Shown in pieces: positions 11,451 through 23,437 of a stretch of DNA of 64,000 nucleotides. The notes beneath the pieces were generated by a model. It was not told the origin of the DNA and did no database searches. It saw only the letters and a list, made by a program, of their open reading frames with translations. Numbering within the stretch: the first letter of the stretch is position 1; the number at the start of each line of letters is the position of its first letter. Source of the DNA: Cryptomeria japonica (Eukaryota > Streptophyta > Pinopsida > Cupressales > Cupressaceae); contig NC_081408.1 in assembly GCF_030272615.1 (NCBI RefSeq), positions 399,617,889-399,681,888 of the forward strand, read 5' to 3'. The position numbers and the translations under genes are program-made.

Positions 11451-13730
11451 ATGCACAGAACGAGATCAGTCATGAAAGGACAATCTTTATCCCAGTTAGA
11501 TTTCTCTCAACGGAAGAACAAAAACAAAGAATCCATGAATGAATCCATGAGAGAACGGTACAGTCAGTATAAATATGAAAGCAACCAACATTCACCTTTA
11601 AGAGAACGAGATAGAGCAACTACTTCAAGCCCAGTGAATGAGGATTTGGTTGTAGCATATAAAGCTCAGAAGGGGCGATGCCAAATTCCCCCTGGTTTCG
11701 AAAATCATGAAGCACGGTCCAGACAAAACACACCGCTTTCATCAGGATCAGGTATGGCAGATCCTGCAGATAGATTTACAGATTTAACTAGACAAATGAT
11801 GGAGGCAGCTGCTGAGATGGGAGATTTAGGAAGGACTCAGGAATGTTTGGAACTGTGTGCTAAATTAGGCATAAATGTTGGTGAAGATGACTTTAATAAA
11901 GATGTAAACAGCTACAAGAAAAAATATGCTCAGGGAGTGGGTAAGACAAAGAGTAATGATTTTAAGGCTTATGAGAACCCCTTGTTTGGTAACAGAAGGG
12001 ATGATCATGTGCAATCAAGTGCACCACCAGTCCAGCCAAATTCACATACAAACTTCACTGCTTGTAATCAGTACCCACCTCCTGGTCAATTTTATAACCA
12101 ACATCCACCCCCTAATCAGTTTCAATATCAGCACCAGAATCAATACCCTCTTCCTTATCAAAATCAGATGCCCTTATATGGTAATATGAACCAAAACTTT
12201 GGGAATCCTCATGGGGGGCATGGACTAATAAATATGGAACAAATGAAGCAGTTTGATTTTTCAGGAATGATGGTATACCCATATCCTATCCCAAATGAAA
12301 TCAGGACAGCAATACCAAGATTCACAGGAAGTAATGCAGTTTCAGGTGAGGCTCATTGTAAAGCCTTTGATGCAGTAATCGAGGATTTTGGTTTACCGTA
12401 TGAAGATGTTAAGATCAGGTTGTTTATGCAGTCATTAATAGAAGATGCAAGAGATTGGTTTAGGACGTTGCCTGATGCATCCATTAGAAATCTTGCAGAA
12501 TTCAAAGACTTGTTCCTTGAGCAATATGGAGACCATAACAGCCCTTAGTTTGCTTTGCATGAAATCATTAGCATAAAAAAGGAGCAAAATGAATCAGTGA
12601 TAGATTTTAACAAAAGATTTAACAGGGTTCTAAACAAAATCCCCAATAGGATGAAACCAGTACCTGAGGTGAGCATTCTATATTACATCAATGCTTATGA
12701 TAGTAAAACAAACTATGAGCTGAGAACCAGAAATCCTAGAGACCTTCGGGATGTTATGAAAGATGCCATTGTTATAGAAAATAACAGGAAGGCTGCTGGT
12801 AAAGTGGGAAAAAGAGAAGATGCAAGGTTGTACAATCCTAAAGCGCCCAAGGTTAATAGAGATGAAGATAAGCTTGACAAAGTTTTAAATGCCCTAAAAG
12901 ATTTATCTGTAAGGGTAAACAAAACAGAGAAACAACAATACTACCGTCCCGAGAGGCCCAGATTGCATGACATGCCCTATAACACTACATGGAAGGATGG
13001 AAAACCAGTAGACAGGAACCATAGAGATAATCAGCAAATTCCAGATCCTTTGAAAATAACAGTAAACTATACTCAAGATGATGACATGTGGTGTTATGCT
13101 TGCAATATGCCACACGCTCCTTCTTTGTGCGCAGTAGCAAAAGGATTGCAGGAGGAAGAGGATGGTTATGAAGAACATATGGGTGACCCAACTGTTAACA
13201 TGATATCCTTTGCTCAAGAAGGAAGATCAGATTCCATGAACATTGATCAATGCTCTGTGTTACCTGTGACCACCAGCAAAAATGAAAGTGTTAAGCTCAG
13301 AACCCCTACTGAAGAAGAGAAAAGAAGAATTACAGCTTATGTCGTTGCACAAGCAAAAAGGACTTATGATCTAAGGAATAGGATGGTGAATCCAGAGCAA
13401 GGTAAACCTACTAGTCTTTTTATGAAAGAAACTGATGAGACACTCAAGCGAATAAACAAAGGAACTAAGACTAAGGAGGTTGTACCAAAGAATAATAAGA
13501 AGGGTCATGATGTTCAAAAGGAAGAAATAGTAAAACTTCCTTCAGCACAACACTCTACTTCATTTGATATTTCAACTGCATTAACACAATTAAAAGTTTC
13601 TGTTCCATTGATGGAAATAATGAGGTTTCTTGAGTACAGAGAAAAAACTTTGGAGATGATTTCAGGTATCCAAGAAGAGAAGTTAAATGAACAGAAACAA
13701 GAAGTTCCAACAGGTGACAGTAATGAACAA
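11451..13730 (+). pseudogene. gag: E gag
   Basis: This is the N-terminal part of a gag-pol frame that runs without a frameshift from 11451 to 17801. The first 170 residues are charged. Next comes a Pro/Gln/Asn-rich stretch (QYPPPGQFYNQHPPP), then the retrotransposon gag domain (IPRFTGSNAV; GLPYEDVKIRLFMQSL; ARDWFRTLP). An in-frame TAG at 12546-12548, consistent with CAG mutated to TAG, cuts the gag domain, and reading resumes with HEIISIKKEQNESVIDFNKRF. A short zinc-knuckle-like motif, CYACNMPHAPSLC, follows at about 13090, with CX2CX3HX4C spacing, one residue shorter than canonical. Gag would form the particle and bind RNA. Confidence 0.88.
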
Positions 13731-14200
13731 ATGGCCCCAGTTATATATTTAGGGTCCACTATAACCAAAAACCCAACACAGGTAGACCCATTTTATCTCA
13801 CTTTGGTGATAAACAACAAGAAAATAAGGAATTGTATGATCGATTCAGGAGCAGCTATAAATGTCATGCCTGTTGGGGTAATGAAAGAACTTGGATTGGA
13901 GGTTGATACTACCTTTGGGAAATGCTATGGCATGGACAACAGATCAGTCCCAGTGGTTGGTGTTATGAAAGATGTAGAGTTCAGACTAGCAGCCTGTCCA
14001 GAAGCATCGTATAAAACAGATATTACAGTGGTAGATGTTCCTCCAAACTATGGAATGTTGTTGTCTAGGCAGTGGTCAAATATGATTGGTGGATATGTGC
14101 AGCTGGATTTGTCATACGCTATGATTCCAATCAATGGACAGGAAGTAAAAATTGACAGAGAACCCCGGTCCACATATATCATAGAATACATGGAAGAAAC
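13731..14200 (+). pseudogene. E aspartic protease domain
   Basis: The retropepsin-like domain carries the active-site triad DSG in CMIDSGAAINVMP at about 13835-13875 and a later hydrophobic strand (YGMLLSRQW), which corresponds to the usual LLGRPW block. It would cleave the gag-pol polyprotein. It is intact in this stretch, although the polyprotein carries stops elsewhere. X1 and X2 lack the DSG triad at the same place. Confidence 0.88.
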
Positions 14201-14317
14201 AGTGAATCAAATATGTTTTTTACAAACTGATATGGACAACTTCCAAGTACAGTTAACAAAACCTAAATTTAAAGAGTGGATCCCCATTGAGTCATGTCTA
14301 ACTAAAAAAGATGGTCA

Positions 14318-14705
14318 AATATGGAAAATGTTCTTTGATGGGTCTTGTAGCAAGGAAGGAAGTGGGGCTGGAATCCTATTTATTTCACCCACAGGGGAAA
14401 TGTACAAATATTCTTTCAAGTTGTTATTTGAATGCACTAATAACATTGCCGAATATGAAGCTCTACTCACTGGTCTTAACATAGCAGTCAAACATGGAAT
14501 TAAATTGCTAAGTGTCTTTGGTGATTTAGAATTGATAGTTTCACAAGTAAAGGAAAAATATGCCTCAAGACACCTAAGACTGAAACAATACAGGAATGCT
14601 GTTTGGGATACTATGGAGCTTTTTGATGCTTTTCAGATAAATTGGATAGATAGGTCGAAGAACATCATGGCAGACTTTCTGGCAAATATTGCACTAAAAG
14701 ATAAT
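14318..14705 (+). pseudogene. E archaeal-type RNase H domain, placed before RT
   Basis: The domain reads FFDGSCSKEGSGAGILF, then NNIAEYEALLTGL, then VFGDLELIVSQV, then NIMADFLANIA. These supply the Asp, Glu, Asp and Asp expected of an active RNase H of the plant/archaeal-like type acquired by Tat elements. In Tat elements as I know them it normally follows the original RNase H and precedes integrase. Here it lies between protease and reverse transcriptase. It would remove RNA from RNA-DNA hybrids during reverse transcription and could substitute for the degenerate domain at 15957-16433. Confidence 0.87.
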
Positions 14706-15899
14706 GATATAACGCTGACTGGGATGTCTGAAGTAGAGATGAAAGTAAGACCATCTGTTCCTGACAATTTATACAATTGGCAAGTGTTTCAAGATGATAC
14801 AGAGCTGCTGAACTTCTTACAAGGTATTGATCATTATCAAACTCAAGCTATAAACTTTAATGATTTTGTGGAAAAAATTGAAGGTAAGGAAACTTTATTT
14901 GGACATGAAATTATACAACTGAAGTCAAATAAATTACCAAGAGGCCTAGTAGCATTAGAAAGAACTTTTAATGCTCAGGATGTGATTGAGACTAAAGGAT
15001 CAACTGTTAAAGAGAGTGATGTTGAACAAATCAATCTAGGAAGCGATGAAGCCCCCAGAAATGTTTTTATTGGAAAAAAATTAACTCCTACCATGAGGCA
15101 ACAACTGATAATGTTGCTAAAAAGGTACAAACATGTGTTTGCGTGGTCTTATGGAGATCTCAAAGCTTACAGGGAAGATATTTTTCAACATGAGATACCA
15201 CTTAAACCAGAAGCTAAACCATTCAGACAAAAGCAGAGACCTATTAATCCAACATTGTTACCAAAAATGAGGGAAGAGATTATAAAGATGAAAGACGCGG
15301 GAATAATTGAACCATGCAGATATTCCACATGGGTTTCTAACTTGGTACCAGTCAGGAAGAAAAATGGGGATATTAGATTATGTGTAGACTTTAGAAATTT
15401 AAATATATCATCTCTAAAGGACAACTATCCATTGCCAAATATGGATAACATGCTGCAGAGGGTAACAGGGTGTGAGCTGCTTTCTATGATGGATGGATTT
15501 TCAGGTTACAATCAGGTGAAAGTTAGAGAAAGTGAAAAATATAAGATAGCCTTTACAACTCCATGGGGCACTTATGTCTATGCACGAATGCCATTCGGAT
15601 TGACTAATGCCGGTGCTACATTTCAAAGGGCAATGGATGTGGCTTTTGCGGAACTGATTGATGTAATCATGGTAGTATACCAAGACGACTTAATTGCATA
15701 CTCAAAGAAAGCTAATGATCATTGTGAGCACCTTGAAAAGATATTTAAAAGGGCCTTAGAATATGGGATTTCCTTGAATCCTAAGAAATGCCACTTTGGT
15801 GTTGAAGAGGGAAAGTTACTTGGACACATAGTATCCAAGGAAGGGGTGAGAATTGACCCTGAAAGGGTAGCTGCTATCAATGAGGTTCCCATCCCCTGA
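14706..15899 (+). pseudogene. pol: E reverse transcriptase domain
   Basis: The Ty3/gypsy reverse transcriptase has the expected blocks: an approach segment (KYKHVFAWSYGDL), then AGIIEPCRYSTWVSNLVPV, KKNGDIRLCVDFRNLN, SMMDGFSGYNQ, MPFGLTNAGATFQRAMD and catalytic YQDDLIAYS at about 15676-15702. YQDD takes the place of the common YxDD. An in-frame TGA at 15897-15899 (consistent with CGA to TGA) interrupts the conserved segment before IKAIQSFLGQINFVRRF, which continues in the same frame. It copies element RNA into DNA. Confidence 0.92.
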
Positions 15900-15956
15900 A
15901 CTATCAAGGCCATTCAATCATTCTTAGGACAAATTAATTTTGTAAGAAGGTTTATT

Positions 15957-16433
15957 TTGAATTTTGCAGACATAGTAAAACCTATAGTAAGGATGTTAAA
16001 GAAAGAGGCCCAAATAGATTGGACTGAGGAAGCAATTCATTCCTTTGTGGCGATAAAAAGGGCAATTTCTGAGGCACCAGTACTAATCTCCCCAGATTTT
16101 GGCAGACCTTTTATAATATTCTCATTCGCCTCCTATCACACAATAGCGGCAGTATTGTTGCAGAAAAATCCAGAAGGGTATGAGCAGCCCATTGCATATT
16201 TTACCAAGTCTTTGAGCCCTTCGGAAGTAAAATATGAATTGAATGAAAAGCAAGCTTACGCTTTGGTCAAATCAGTAAAACAGTTTAGACCATACTTGGT
16301 AGGGGCTGAAGTTATAGCTTATGTTCCCAATGCAGCAGTAAAAGATATCTTCAGACAGACTGAGGTCATGGGTAAAAGGTGTAAATGGATCAACCAAATA
16401 CAAGAATTCAACATTGAGCTAAAAATCTCATAG
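15957..16433 (+). pseudogene. E original Ty3-type RNase H, catalytically degenerate
   Basis: The fold is recognisable (AVLLQKNPEGYEQPIAYFTK, then NEKQAYALV and FRPYLVG), but the first catalytic Asp is Phe (FSFAS where DAS is expected) and the TDH motif is YVPN, so two of three acidic residues are gone. The Glu of the NEK segment remains. Loss of activity in this domain is consistent with the extra RNase H having taken over, as known for Tat elements. A stop at 16431-16433 (TAG) follows and the frame continues. Confidence 0.82.
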
Positions 16434-17801
16434 GTCATCAAAAGACAAGGGTTGGCCAAACTCATGACAGGAACTGAAATTGAGGAGTCTTGTGTGAATC
16501 AAGTTGAGTGGGAAGAAGCTAACTTCAGTATTGAGAATACAGCATGGTACACTGATATCATATACTACCTTAAGCACTTGAAATGCCTGGATGGTATGAC
16601 TGATAATCAGAAGAGAGCTTTGAAGTTAAAATCTGCAAGATATGTGATTGCCAATGGGGACTTATATTGGAAAAATAGAGATGGGATATTATTGTTATGC
16701 CTAGATAGCCACCAAGCAGAGAAAGTTCTTCATGAGATGCATGATGGGGTTTGTGGTGGTCATTTTTCGGCTAAGACTACTGCACATAAGATATTGAGAG
16801 CTGGATATTTTTGGCCATGTGTTTTCAATGACTCTTATAAATATGTCAGAAAGTGTGAAGCTTGTCAAAAGTTTTCAAACAAAATGAAATATCAAGGGTC
16901 ACTCCCATTGAGACCAATGTTGGCTGAGGAACCATTTCAACAATGGGGGATAGATTTCATAGGAGAAATATCAAAAAAATCTAGTGGAGGACACAGATGG
17001 ATATTAGTCACTACAGATTATTTTACCAAATGGGTGGAGGCAATACCCACTAGACAGGCCACTAGCAAAGTGGTGATAAAATTTTTAATGGAAAACATTA
17101 TTACTAGATTCAGTGTTCCTGCAAAGATCATCTCAGACAATGGTATGTCCTTTAGGTCGGAGGAATTCAATACTTTTTGTGGAGAATATGGCATCAAGAT
17201 ATCACATTCTTCTCCTTACCACCCTCAAGGGAATGGGCAGGCTGAATCAAGCAACAAGAATATCCTAAAGATCATTAAAAAGATGCTGGGGCAGAACAAG
17301 AAAGCATGGGATTCAAAGTTGAATCTTGCATTATGGGCAGATAGGATAACTGTGAAGAAATCTACAGGAAAGTCTCCATTTGAGTTGGTTTATGGCAAAA
17401 GGGCCAGACTGCCTTTGGATAATCTCTTGCCTGTACATAGATTCATAACTCAAGAGGGGATAGATCTTGAAGACCCATCACAAGAAAGGATAATGCAGTT
17501 AGTAGAACTTGATGAAGTCAGAGCAGAGGCTCAGAGGCAGAATATCAGGATTCAAAATCAAATGAAGAAGTTGTATGACAAGAGGACGTCAGATAGAAAA
17601 TTTTGTGTAGGCGATTGGGTTTTAATGTGGAATGCCAGGAGTCAGGACAAAGGCAAGCATGGTAAATTTGAAGCCTTATGGATCGGCCCATATGTGATCA
17701 TAGATAAAAAGGGAGAGGATTCCTATTTGCTCCAAAACACAACAGGGGAGGTCCAAGAATTCCCAGTACATGGACAATTCTTGAAAAACTTCTTTTCTTA
17801 A
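16434..17801 (+). pseudogene. E integrase
   Basis: The integrase has an HHCC zinc domain (HDGVCGGHF, then CEACQKF), followed by the DDE core: WGIDFIGEI for the first Asp, IISDNGMSF for the second and PQGNGQAESSNK for the Glu. The C-terminal part has WIGPYVI, the GPY motif, and ends PVHGQFLKNFFS before TAA at 17799-17801. The domain itself is unbroken. It would insert the cDNA. The same C-terminal ending is present as a remnant in element C (53260-53350). Confidence 0.93.
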
Positions 17802-17932
17802 ACATATTATATCATATGTACAGTAGATTAGGATCCATTTCCATTGTAAATACCATCATGTATCTGCGATACCCAGAGATTCTGAATTCTTGAAGACATA
17901 CACAATATGCCTCCATCCTCAGTTAGAGCCAC
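17802..17932 (+). promoter_or_regulatory. E 3' non-coding spacer with tRNA-like motif in place of a polypurine tract
   Basis: The last 20 bases before the 3' LTR read ATCCTCAGTTAGAGCCAC. This resembles the reverse complement of the element's primer-binding site (TCCCTAGCAGAGTCGCCA) rather than a purine run. Element C has the same arrangement at 53525-53543. Confidence 0.55.
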
Positions 17933-19915
17933 TATTGAACACTATATTTGAAATATAAAAAAAAAAAATATTTCCATAAGCGTGAAAGACTAAAAGATTT
18001 TTGGCCAAGAAATTGTATCGAGCATTTCAAAAGGAGTTTTATCGAAAGAGTGCTTTCATCGAAATAGAGCATGACGTGTAAAGCACTATGCAAAAGGTCT
18101 TCGGTGGAATATCACTTTCGGTAAATCAAGGAAACTACTCATCGATACTCCAAGTTTCATCGAAAAGTGAAAACAAAAAGCAATAGGCAAAAAGTGATTT
18201 CGAAGAAATATAACTACCGAAGAAACTCATAAAGCATTCATCGAAATGCAAATCTCATCGATAACATAATGTCGAACAAGAACAGAGGTGTTTTATCGAT
18301 AAAAGAGGATATCGAAGGAAAAGGACTTTCGATGAACTTGCATGAACTTTCACTGAAGAACAGAACTCATCGAAATACGATTTCGATGAAACTTGCAAAT
18401 GACTTATCGAAAGAAAGTTTGTCGATGAAAAGACGATTTCGGTGAGTCTTGAAAATGGCTTCTCGACATGGGCTACTCACCGAAAAGGTAATATCGAGGA
18501 GAATGGGCTTTCGATGAAAGATTAAAACACTCGGTCGAAGACAAGGGTTTCATCGAAAACTTGAATTACGATCATTTTGATCGAATTGTACTTCCCGCGA
18601 AAGAGTTAAAGACCCAAGTGAAGAATGTCACATCTGCAATTAAGTTTAAACACTTGAGTAGCCGTTGTAGACGCAGAACATTAACTGTGCACAAGTTTCC
18701 CATACGATTACAGCTGAACTGATCGAATTTTCATAGGAGCCAGATTAATGCCAAAAGACTGAAAATTGCGAGGACTTGCAGAATGAGCTTATCAGCGTCA
18801 AAGATTGGGCTTTGTCAGAAATGGATCGAAGTAAAGACATGGCCCCTACCGTCAACCAGATGATATTCAAATATATGTCGCAAGGAGAAGAATTGAAGAA
18901 ACAGAGTGCTAAAATCAAAACCTTTAAAGATGATGATTATATTCATCATTTAGGAATTCTTAATCTCTTTTTGCTTAAGTTTGTTAGAAACGTTTAAACT
19001 AATGATTAGCATTTCGAAAAGACGTGTCTTTTCATTAATAGCTTTCGTTCCCATATATATATGAGAATGGTTTTTGTAATATGGGGGAAGAAAAAGATAC
19101 ACGATAAGAAGCGGGCGATGTATGATAGCCTGTAAGTTTTACAAACTTCGATGGAATACATGCTATGAACTGTTGTTTTTCTTTGCGTATGTGTTGTGGA
19201 TTATTTCACTTTGTTTTGGCAATCGTCTGTGATATTATCTAAAGTGATAAGGTTATTCATATTCTTGAAATCAAATTTGTGCTTCATGTTATAAGGTTGA
19301 AACAAAAGTTTTGCTTGCGAATTGTAATTGTTCCTCGCAGTACTTCATTGATTGGTCCCTTAAAGGTAGGGTTAAATTCATTCAATCAACATATGATATA
19401 AGCATTCAAATTGATCTCAAAAGAAATAATAACCGACAGGTCTATAAAAGGGTGGATTAAAAAACTGTCTCACAGGCTCGCATGATAAGTCCTGAAGAAA
19501 GTATAATGACTCTGTAGCCCAAACAGCAAGGAAGGCACTGGTTAAATTCAGATTACACTTATCACCATATTCATCATATGTTATTTTAAAGCAATAGAAG
19601 TAATTAGGAAACATAGATCGAATAGCTTCTACAACAACAATCTTGAACTCATCTACTATATCTCCATTCTAGGAACCTATGCCATTCTGCAACTAGGAGA
19701 TATCAGATTAAGAAACTAAATCTGCTATAAAAAGCATTAGTTGAAGGAACAACTAGTGAGTAGGTATACCCGCCTAGGTCCTGCAGAGCCTAAAGTGAGA
19801 GAGTTAGTAACCAAATAGGTTCACTCTATAAGTTGGCCAAGTCAATTGGAGGGTTTGATCATAGGAGTTGGCATTTCCTTAGAATCTATCCAATCTGTTG
19901 ATTTGAGACCCAACA
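17933..19915 (+). repeat. E 3' LTR
   Basis: This 1983-bp copy of the E LTR is nearly identical to 9252-11334 apart from the 100-bp duplication and scattered, mainly transition, differences. It ends GACCCAACA followed by the target duplication AGGGG. It includes the protein-frame remnant at 18776-18997. Confidence 0.93.
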
Positions 19916-20106
19916 AGGGGAACTTGGCTGCTTTCAATCATGATTTCCCCCTTCTCTATCTTCCCTTTTACTTTGTCAATCAAAGTCGTAAGATCCTAAG
20001 TCCACTAGGGGCTTGGCACATCTTGCCTCCTTGATGTGGTAAAAGTCTTTCAATCTTGTTTCCTTGTACTTTACCGACAGTATTGGTGTATGCTCATACT
20101 CCCGCT

Positions 20107-20121
20107 AAAGTGGGGGCTAAA
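20107..20121 (+). other. X1 polypurine tract
   Basis: AAAGTGGGGGCTAAA directly precedes the TGTAGTG start of the X1 3' LTR and is the likely plus-strand primer. 19921-20106 before it is the remaining X1 3' non-coding region, with no frame. Confidence 0.75.
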
Positions 20122-21605
20122 TGTAGTGTAATAAATTTGTGACCCTAGCAATTTTTGACTACATTAGGGTCCTCACACATGCGAGATTGAATCCCTTAGC
20201 CTAATCGGAGACTAAAGACTACTCAACCCTTAATTTCTGCTTCTCCCTTGGCCTCCACACCACCCTGTCTGCACTCTACCCTAGAGAAAGGGGCAGGACA
20301 GGGGCGTGGTGCTCCTGTCCCTCCTAAGATAGGGGCATGGCACACTTGTCCTCCCAAGTTAGGGGCATGGTGCCCCTATCCTTGGCCTATTTTGGGACAA
20401 TACCCATTCCTGAGCTTGCATTGTAGGTTGTGCAGTGAGCGGGAAAACTTCCCCAATGTCAGCCTATGACAAAAATCAGTTTCATTAACCCTAATTAACA
20501 TGTATTTAAGTTGCATTTACCCTCTCATTTGCATAAGTTGGAATGGGATGAGTGGGAAGTTTACATGAGATCAAGAATTCAAGAGCATTCAAGCATTCAA
20601 GCATCCCTTTCAAGCATTGAGCATCTCAAGTATCCCTTCAAGGCTAGGTGTTGTATTCAAGTCAAGGATTCAACCATTGAAGATGAGATTGATTCCAACA
20701 TTCAATTATACACAAGCATTTCTATCAACATTTCTATCACAACCTCCCTTGAGGTGATTTACATTTCAGTCTTTCATTTACATTTACTTGCAAGTACTTT
20801 ATTTAATTACTTGGTTAATTCCAAAACTGGGGTTTGACCTGAAGGCAAACCCACAATCCCAACCCCTTTTCCTCTCTTTTCTGTGTGTAGGTTGTAGGTG
20901 CGCAGCTGTATTTTCGGATTTGGACTTCATTTGCAGAGGTGGAAAAACCCTTTTCATTTCGTGGATTTTTCAAAGGACCGTGTACATTCCCACCACGGTT
21001 TGAGCAACTTTTCCTCAAATTCGCAGGGCGACTTCGTCTCAACATATTACTGCTAGATCCAGGTGCACATCTTCATCCCATACTCTGATCTCAAAAAAGC
21101 CCACTTCACTTGGTGTGAAATTCTTAGGCGAATAGATGCTATCCTCATTTACAACAACATATGGTACATTATCACGACTGATTATGCACTTAGGATGATC
21201 ATTGTTCTCATCCTCTGGAACTCATACAAACTTGGATGGACATTGGGTGTTGGTGACATGATAAGAGGCTTCTACCCGTCCACTTTTTGTTGGCATGAGA
21301 GTGTGATGATTTGGGATCCCTTAATCAGCTTGGTAATCGGAATGCTTCAAGATAACAGAGTTACAAATTCCAGTACTACTGGTTGCGTCATAATAGGAAG
21401 AGGGGATCAACTTATCATTCCCATTTCATTCAAAAACTTGCTTCTTCTTTGGAGGTTGAATCTAGTGAATTTTCTTCCCCTCTTCCAATGTAATGCATCA
21501 AAAGTGTTTGAAGGGAAATCTGTAGTGAAACTCTTATCTCTCCTTGGAGGGAAAGGGTAGTTTCCTCTTGATCTCTCATTCACACATTTTTCACCCACCA
21601 TTACA
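20122..21605 (+). repeat. X1 3' LTR
   Basis: This 1484-bp LTR has inverted ends (TGTAGTG...CATTACA). Its inner part aligns in reverse with the X2 LTR: the block around 20815-20850 (CCAAAACTGGGGTTTGACC) matches 41710-41745, and the GGGGCATGG-type repeats near 20330 match about 57060-57100. Short open frames inside it match nothing I recognise. Confidence 0.8.
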
Positions 21606-23437
21606 TTTTGGTGACATTACATTTTCATTATGGTTTAGAGTGTCTTGTGATTTATTGTTGGGCCATGCTAGGGGGAGTGGGCTTCCTTGTGATGACTGGG
21701 GTCACGAGAGATAGGCTTGCATGAGGTTCCTTGTAAGGATGCATGAAGTCTAGACTGCCATGGCACATTGGGAGTTTACCATGATTTGTAAATGAGTGAT
21801 AACCTAATAATTAATGTGTTGGGTAGTTAGATTCATTAATAAAGATAAAATTTGATGCGAGCCTCGTGAATTGATCCTAGGGAGGATATTTTAGGATAAG
21901 TATGAGAAGGCCATTGCTATGGAAAGTCATTCTCTCTTGTTCTCTCATAGGATGAGATGACTCAACATGTCCATCAGGCTAGTGCCTTATGTTGTTATGT
22001 TCTGAGGATGGCATGTGATGACACTCCACCCCTACATGTGTTCCCTTGATGATTTATGATTATTCCTTATTGGTTGCATTTATGTCTTGTTGAGTTGTAC
22101 GCCTCTAGGAGTTTATTCTTGTTATTTTGTGTTGGTTCTTGCATGAGATTCCTTGTGTGGTTAGTCTATTTGGTTATAAGTGCTAGCTTAGGCTTAGAGT
22201 GTGTGTTGGGACCTTGTGTCATCTCCTAGCATGGGGGGTGGTTCCTTTGGTTCCACATGGTCGAGTGGTTGGTGCTTTTTAGCCATTGGGATGTTGTCTT
22301 GGATTCTTCTTGCGTCGATGTGGATTATTCTTCATGATGATTATGGATGTACCTTGTAGTAGATTTATGTATTGAATATGATGGAATTCATGTAATGTAA
22401 TATTCTTGTATGTAGTAGTTGGGATCTTGTCATAGGAAGAGCTATGCTCATGATTTATTTTATGTATTTGTAATTGTAAGAAGGTAGTAGTTGGAATTTA
22501 GGATTATGTCATGGATTGCAATAAGACTATATGATGTATCTTGTTGTACTTATATAATGAAAGAAATGTCCTTAAATGTATTGGTAAATGAAATGGAATG
22601 GATTTATATTATGGCTTAATTGTATTGGTTGAAATTGAATTCTATGAAATGAGAAGGAACCTTAATGAATGGATTAGTATTAATGAGAATGTTAGATAAT
22701 ATGATTGGATGAATGATTCATATAGATGCATTGGTAGAAAGGAAATTATGCATTGCATGTAAGGGATTGTTAAGTAAGAAGATTTGATTAGGAATTTTGC
22801 ATTATGCATTTGGAATTAATGTTAAAATAAATGACCATGTTAGGGAATTAGATGCATTTGAAGTATGTTAATATGGATTAGTAAATATAGAATATACCTA
22901 TGCATTAGGATTGCATTGTCATGGAAAGGATAAAGAGCATGTGGATAGGAAATGTTGGGTTAAAAAACACATTTGAAATTCGGTGCATAAAATGAATGTA
23001 GATCTAAGGGGGTTAGTCTTGCATTGAAATAGTTAAATGTATCATACTAGAAAGATGTTAGAATAGTACGCATATCATACTGGATAAATATCATAGTAGA
23101 GTGCATATCTCATGGTTAGGAAATGGATATAATGCATTAAGTTAGAATAGAATGTGATTATCATGTGAGTAGGATGTCATTATGATAGTTAATTAAGTAA
23201 TGACGTTGAAGTACCCTAGGGAAAGATTAATGTTGTTTTTGTTTATTTCGGCTTGCGGAAATTAATGAAATGTATAATGATGCATGTTCATAATGGTTAA
23301 TTGGTTAATAAATGTAATTAGATGGAGATGTTATGAGTTGCATTAGTTGTTAAAGGATGTTAAATAAAATAATAATTATTATCTCCATTAGTATGTTAGA
23401 TGCTTAGTTTCTCTAGGGTATTTTGGTAGGCATTACA
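21606..23437. other. G: unassigned LTR-like non-coding DNA
   Basis: This AT-rich stretch of 1.8 kb has no coding signal. On the minus strand it begins TGTAATGCCTACC...ATACCCTAG at 23437, very like the start of solo LTR D (TGTAATGCCC...ATACCCTAG), so it may be a piece of a D-like LTR. No matching left terminus or target duplication was found; ACTCA at 23438-23442 would be the right-hand duplication. X2 coding sequence stops exactly at this boundary. Confidence 0.4.

Larger units (their letters stand above)
9252..19915 (+). mobile_element. E: Tat-lineage Ty3/gypsy retrotransposon with two LTRs (TSD AGGGG)
   Basis: This element of 10,664 bp has LTRs at 9252-11334 and 17933-19915, a primer-binding site matching a tRNA-Arg-like 3' end, and a gag-pol in one frame. 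It is flanked by AGGGG at 9247-9251 and 19916-19920. Domain order is gag, protease, archaeal-type RNase H, reverse transcriptase, degenerate Ty3 RNase H, integrase. The two RNase H domains, the primer type and the protein style place it in the plant Tat/Ogre group. The LTRs differ by roughly 1% by eye, so it is the youngest well-preserved element here. Solo LTR F (47404-52386) is a longer relative of the same LTR. Confidence 0.93.
1..21605 (+). mobile_element. X1: gag-only Ty3/gypsy-like LTR retrotransposon (5' end outside window)
   Basis: This is the outer element of the left third of the window. Its pieces are 1-963, 5941-9251 and 19921-21605; the gaps are filled by insertions D and E, each bounded by a target-site duplication. 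It encodes a retrotransposon gag, a zinc-knuckle-like motif, a degenerate protease-like region and a proline-rich then acidic tail, followed by a non-coding stretch, a purine-rich tract and a 3' LTR. No reverse transcriptase, RNase H or integrase is present. A second copy with the same architecture (X2) lies on the minus strand, so lack of pol is a property of the family and not damage to one copy. The 5' LTR lies before base 1. Confidence 0.85.
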
